Below the pieces are notes generated by a model. The model did no database searches. It worked only from the letters and a program-made list of their open reading frames with translations, and was not told where the DNA came from. Positions 6,838 to 9,412 of a DNA stretch of 9,412 nt are shown one piece after another (within the stretch, counting starts at the first letter, position 1; every line of letters begins with the position of its first letter). The position numbers and the translations under genes are program-made. The DNA comes from an uncultured Paracoccaceae bacterium (GTDB taxonomy: Bacteria > Pseudomonadota > Alphaproteobacteria > Rhodobacterales > Rhodobacteraceae), in the NCBI GenBank assembly GCA_937900975.1, contig CALCPC010000876.1, positions 1-9,412 on the forward strand, written 5' to 3'.

Positions 6838-7639
6838 AAGATTTGGTTTGATCGGCCCCCATCAGCCGCGGCAGATCGCCAAACCGGGCAACGGCCGAGA
6901 AGGCGAGGATGGAGACCAGGATGAACGTGATGGCGGCGACGGCCATCGTGGGCGTGAACCCGTTGCGCAGGGAGTTGAAGATCTGCAGCGTGACGGTGGT
7001 GTAGGCGGAGCTTGAGACAAAGAACATCACGATGAATTCGTTGAAGCTAAGCACCATGGCGAAGAAAAACCCAGAGATGGAGTAGGGCAGGGTCTGGGGC
7101 AGGATGATGGTGCGAAAGGCGATTGCCTCCGTCGCGCCCATGGTGGCGGCGGCGTCGAGATGCGCGCGGTCGATGGATTGGAGGCCAACGGAAATGGTGA
7201 CGAGGGGCAGGGCCGCGAACAGGGCCGCGTGGCTCAGGATCCCCGCCCAAACGGTGCCGAGCCCGCCAGAGAAGGTCCAGACAAAGCCGAGCCCCACGCC
7301 AAAGACAATGGGGGGCAGTGCGAAGGGCAGCGCCGTCAGCCCGGCCAGGGCCTTTGACCCGCCATCGCCGCGTTTCCGCGCCCACTAGGCCAGCGGCCAG
7401 GCGCACAGCACGGCCAGGACGGCGCTGAGCACCGCGATCACCGTCGAATTGGCAAGCGCATTGACCCAGACAGGCTGTGACACGAAGAACTCACCAAACC
7501 GCGCAAGCGTCGGATCCTCGGGCGGGAACAGCATGGAGCGGCCGCCGTTCAGCGCCGCTGCCGAAACGACGAAGATCGGCAGGGCAAGCATGAGGCCCGA
7601 AAGCGCCATGAAAAGATGCGCGCTCCAATGCAGCCTCAT
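6836..7639 (-). pseudogene. PotC-type ABC permease interrupted by an in-frame TAG codon
   Basis: The frame would encode a 267-residue inner-membrane permease of the spermidine/putrescine type, matching the usual PotC length. Codon 85 (7387-7385) is TAG, after AVLCAWPLA. The same frame continues without another stop through WARKRGDGG, the later membrane segments and the EAA loop at about 162-181 (DAAATMGATEAIAFRTIILP), which contacts the ATPase. The gene therefore lacks only one sense codon; TAC or TAT (Tyr) to TAG is the simplest origin. The chosen ATG at 7639 overlaps the PotB-type stop as ATGA; an ATG at 7666 is possible but lies deeper in the upstream gene. If the stop is real, the product is an 84-residue stub with about two membrane helices, and the transporter would probably be inactive. 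A GTG at 7297 could restart translation but would give only the C-terminal half. Recent mutation, sequencing error and amber readthrough all fit. Confidence 0.85.
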
Positions 7640-8607
7640 CCCCGCGCGCCCCGCAGGCTTAGCCATCGGCCAAGGCCAAGAAGGATCGCGGCGCTGAGAA
7701 GAAGCATGATCGACTGCGCCGCCCCGAAAGGCGCATTCAGCGTTGAGCCACGGACAGCATCGTAGATCGAGATCGCAAGGGTTTGCTTGGCAGGGTCGGC
7801 AAAGACGGTGACGGTGACGTAGGAGCCAAGGAGGAACACGAAGAGAAGGAGCGTGGCGCCAAGAAGCGGCAGCCGGACAGAGGGCAGAACAACGGTTCTG
7901 ACGACTGTGACCGGCCCTGCGCCCATTGTCCGCGCCGCCTCAACCAAGCTGGGGTCGAGGCGCGAAAGCGCGGGGTAAAGCAGGATGACGGCGTAGGGCC
8001 AAACGAGATAGGCCATGGTCAGAATGGTCGCAAGCTCAGAGGTCTTGAACTTTACATTGCGCGGGCTCGCCAGCCCCCAATCGCGCAGCACGGCGAACCA
8101 GCCGGTGTCCTTCAGCCAGTCGGTAAGGCCGGTTTCCTTGAAGACCATCGGCAGGCCGGACCGGGCGGACAAAAGGATGTCCCACCCCATGACGATGAAT
8201 ACCTCGGATAGCGACAGCGACGCCAGCAGCCCGATCAGCCACACGGTTTGAAGCCGGCGGGACAGGCGCGTCAGCCAATAGGTGAAGGGAAACGCCGTCA
8301 AAATCGCAAGGCAGGAGGCGATGACGGCATAGTACATCGACCAGGCCAGTTTCTGAAGGTAAAGCGTCTCGATGCTGTCGGGCCAGAGGGCGCCAACGAA
8401 AAAGCGCTGGTAATGCGCAGCGTCGAGGCCGAACACCCAGCTTGCGCCCTCGATCTTTTCGCCGAAAGAAATGATGAAGACCATCAGGAAGGGCAGCACG
8501 CAGAGGAAGAGGACGACAAAGCCGAGCGCCCAGCGCAAAACCTCCGGCGGACGCGCCGGTGGGGCGTCTGCGATTGTCGCCGGTTCGCCCGTCGCCTCCA
8601 CCGTCAT
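7636..8607 (-). CDS. PotB-type ABC transporter permease
   Basis: This 323-residue inner-membrane protein is a permease of the spermidine/putrescine-type ABC importer family. About six hydrophobic segments are visible, near residues 26-48, 90-113, 122-143, 193-215, 245-270 and 298-315. The EAA loop at 223-242 (EAARTMGAGPVTVVRTVVLP) couples it to the ATPase. It is longer than classic PotB because of a Pro/Ala-rich cytoplasmic N-terminus of about 25 residues and an extra loop of about 45 residues (145-190, containing FKETGLTDWLKDTGWF) between the third and fourth segments. I recall this loop in an alphaproteobacterial subfamily whose substrate I cannot name. The ATG at 8607 overlaps the ATPase stop as ATGA, and its own stop overlaps the next permease start the same way, implying coupled translation. 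Confidence 0.92.
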   Translation of the reverse strand: MTVEATGEPATIADAPPARPPEVLRWALGFVVLFLCVLPFLMVFIISFGEKIEGASWVFGLDAAHYQRFFVGALWPDSIETLYLQKLAWSMYYAVIASCLAILTAFPFTYWLTRLSRRLQTVWLIGLLASLSLSEVFIVMGWDILLSARSGLPMVFKETGLTDWLKDTGWFAVLRDWGLASPRNVKFKTSELATILTMAYLVWPYAVILLYPALSRLDPSLVEAARTMGAGPVTVVRTVVLPSVRLPLLGATLLLFVFLLGSYVTVTVFADPAKQTLAISIYDAVRGSTLNAPFGAAQSIMLLLSAAILLGLGRWLSLRGARG

Positions 8608-9412
8608 CGCAGCGGGTCCGCCGGATAGGCGCGCAGCGCTTTGGGGGGCAGGTGAACGAACAGTTTTTGGCCGACTTCGTAGGACATCGCGTTCTCACCC
8701 ACCGCGTATTCGACCACGATCGGCCCGGCGTCAGTTTTCAGGTGGATGTCGCGCGTCGCGCCGATGTTGCGCACGAAGGTAATCTCCGCGGGCAGCCGGT
8801 TGCTTTCGGGCATCGGCTGGTCAAGGCACGCACGCTCGGGCCGGCAGGACAGCGTGACCGTGGTGCCGTCTGCGAACTGCGGCCCGCTTGCGACCGACAG
8901 CACTTGGCCCGGAACCTCAATGCCGCCCGGGACGGCCTGGCCGGTCAGAAAATTCGCGCGCCCGATGAAGGATGCGACAAAAGCGTTGGCGGGGGTGTCG
9001 TAGATCTCGCCAGGCGTGCCGGTTTGCTCGGCCCGGCCGTCGGACATCACGACGATCTTGTCGGCCATGGTCATCGCCTCCCGCTGGTCATGGGTCACGA
9101 CGATGGTGGTGATTTTCAGCCGCTGTTGGAGAAGGCGCAGCTCTACCTGCATCTCCTCGCGCAACTTGGCGTCGAGCGCCGACATCGGCTCATCGAGGAG
9201 GAAGACATCGGGTTCCTGCGCCAGCGCGCGGGCGATGCCCACGCGCTGTTGCTGGCCGCCCGAAAGCTCCCCGATCCGCCGCTCGCCAAAGGTGCTGAGT
9301 TGCACGAGGTCCAGAAGCTCGGCAGCCCGCGCACGGCAAGCGGCCTTTGGCTGCCCCGCGATGGTCAGCGCATAGGCCACGTTCTCCCACACTTTGAGAT
9401 GCGGGAAGCGCG
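8604..9412 (-). CDS. PotA-type ABC transporter ATPase, 5' part missing
   Basis: This is the cytoplasmic ATPase that powers the importer, cut by the window end, so Walker A, the Q-loop glutamine and the start codon are outside. The visible 268 residues begin RFPHLKVWENVAYAL, just after the usual Q-loop position. They contain the ABC signature LSGGQQQRVGIARAL, Walker B with catalytic Glu (VFLLDEP), the D-loop SALD and the H-loop histidine in VVTHDQREA. A TOBE-type regulatory domain follows over roughly the last 120 residues, starting around the FIGRANFLTG segment and including SCRPERA. This layout is typical of PotA/UgpC/FbpC-type importer ATPases. The two PotB/PotC-like permeases favour the polyamine or related branch. 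The stop codon overlaps the permease ATG by 4 nt. A periplasmic binding-protein gene would be expected upstream. Confidence 0.93.
   Translation of the reverse strand, partial: RFPHLKVWENVAYALTIAGQPKAACRARAAELLDLVQLSTFGERRIGELSGGQQQRVGIARALAQEPDVFLLDEPMSALDAKLREEMQVELRLLQQRLKITTIVVTHDQREAMTMADKIVVMSDGRAEQTGTPGEIYDTPANAFVASFIGRANFLTGQAVPGGIEVPGQVLSVASGPQFADGTTVTLSCRPERACLDQPMPESNRLPAEITFVRNIGATRDIHLKTDAGPIVVEYAVGENAMSYEVGQKLFVHLPPKALRAYPADPLR

Noticed and set aside
6836..7666. Two separate half-size permease genes (7385-7666 and 6836-7297)
   Set aside because: Both lie in the same frame with only one TAG between them and together match one full-length PotC-type permease, so one interrupted gene is simpler.

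Overview
The window is a GC-rich bacterial segment. Codon use, a PotABC-type ABC transporter operon and a large RTX protein of the type I secretion kind all suggest an alphaproteobacterium, most likely Rhodobacterales (Roseobacter group); this is inference from style, with no phylogenetic marker present. Every convincing gene is on the minus strand, so transcription runs from high to low coordinates.

Right part (9412 down to 5462) is a tightly packed operon. In transcription order it holds: the 3' part of a PotA-type ABC ATPase (8604-9412, cut by the window edge); a PotB-type permease (7636-8607); a PotC-type permease (6836-7639) broken by one in-frame TAG codon; an isochorismatase-family cysteine hydrolase (6205-6825); and a 248-residue tryptophan-rich protein of unknown function (5462-6208). 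Three junctions overlap by 4 nt (ATGA, ATGA, GTGA) and the fourth has a 10-nt gap, so the genes are probably co-transcribed and translationally coupled. The likely theme is import of a small nitrogenous compound by the transporter, followed by amide-type hydrolysis in the cytoplasm. No substrate-binding protein is visible; it may lie upstream, beyond the window.

Middle (4978-5461) is a 484-bp intergenic region with several perfect dyads near the operon end and an AT-rich stretch upstream of the RTX gene. No textbook intrinsic terminator or sigma70 promoter is evident.

Left part (76-4977) is one 1633-residue secreted calcium-binding protein: PA14-like domain, RTX block, conserved 'HDHW' module, LamG-like domain, then a second RTX/HDHW/LamG unit offset by 649 residues, then a C-terminal RTX block and a type I secretion tail. 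It is probably an extracellular glycan-binding or adhesin-like protein. No secretion genes are in the window. A possible next gene may begin at a GTGA overlap with its stop codon and leave the window at base 1.

The points most worth checking are the amber codon in an otherwise intact permease, the large internal duplication in the RTX protein with cysteines in only one copy, and the pairing of a cysteine hydrolase and an unknown Trp-rich protein with a polyamine-type transporter. I did not find convincing evidence of a wholly new biological system.
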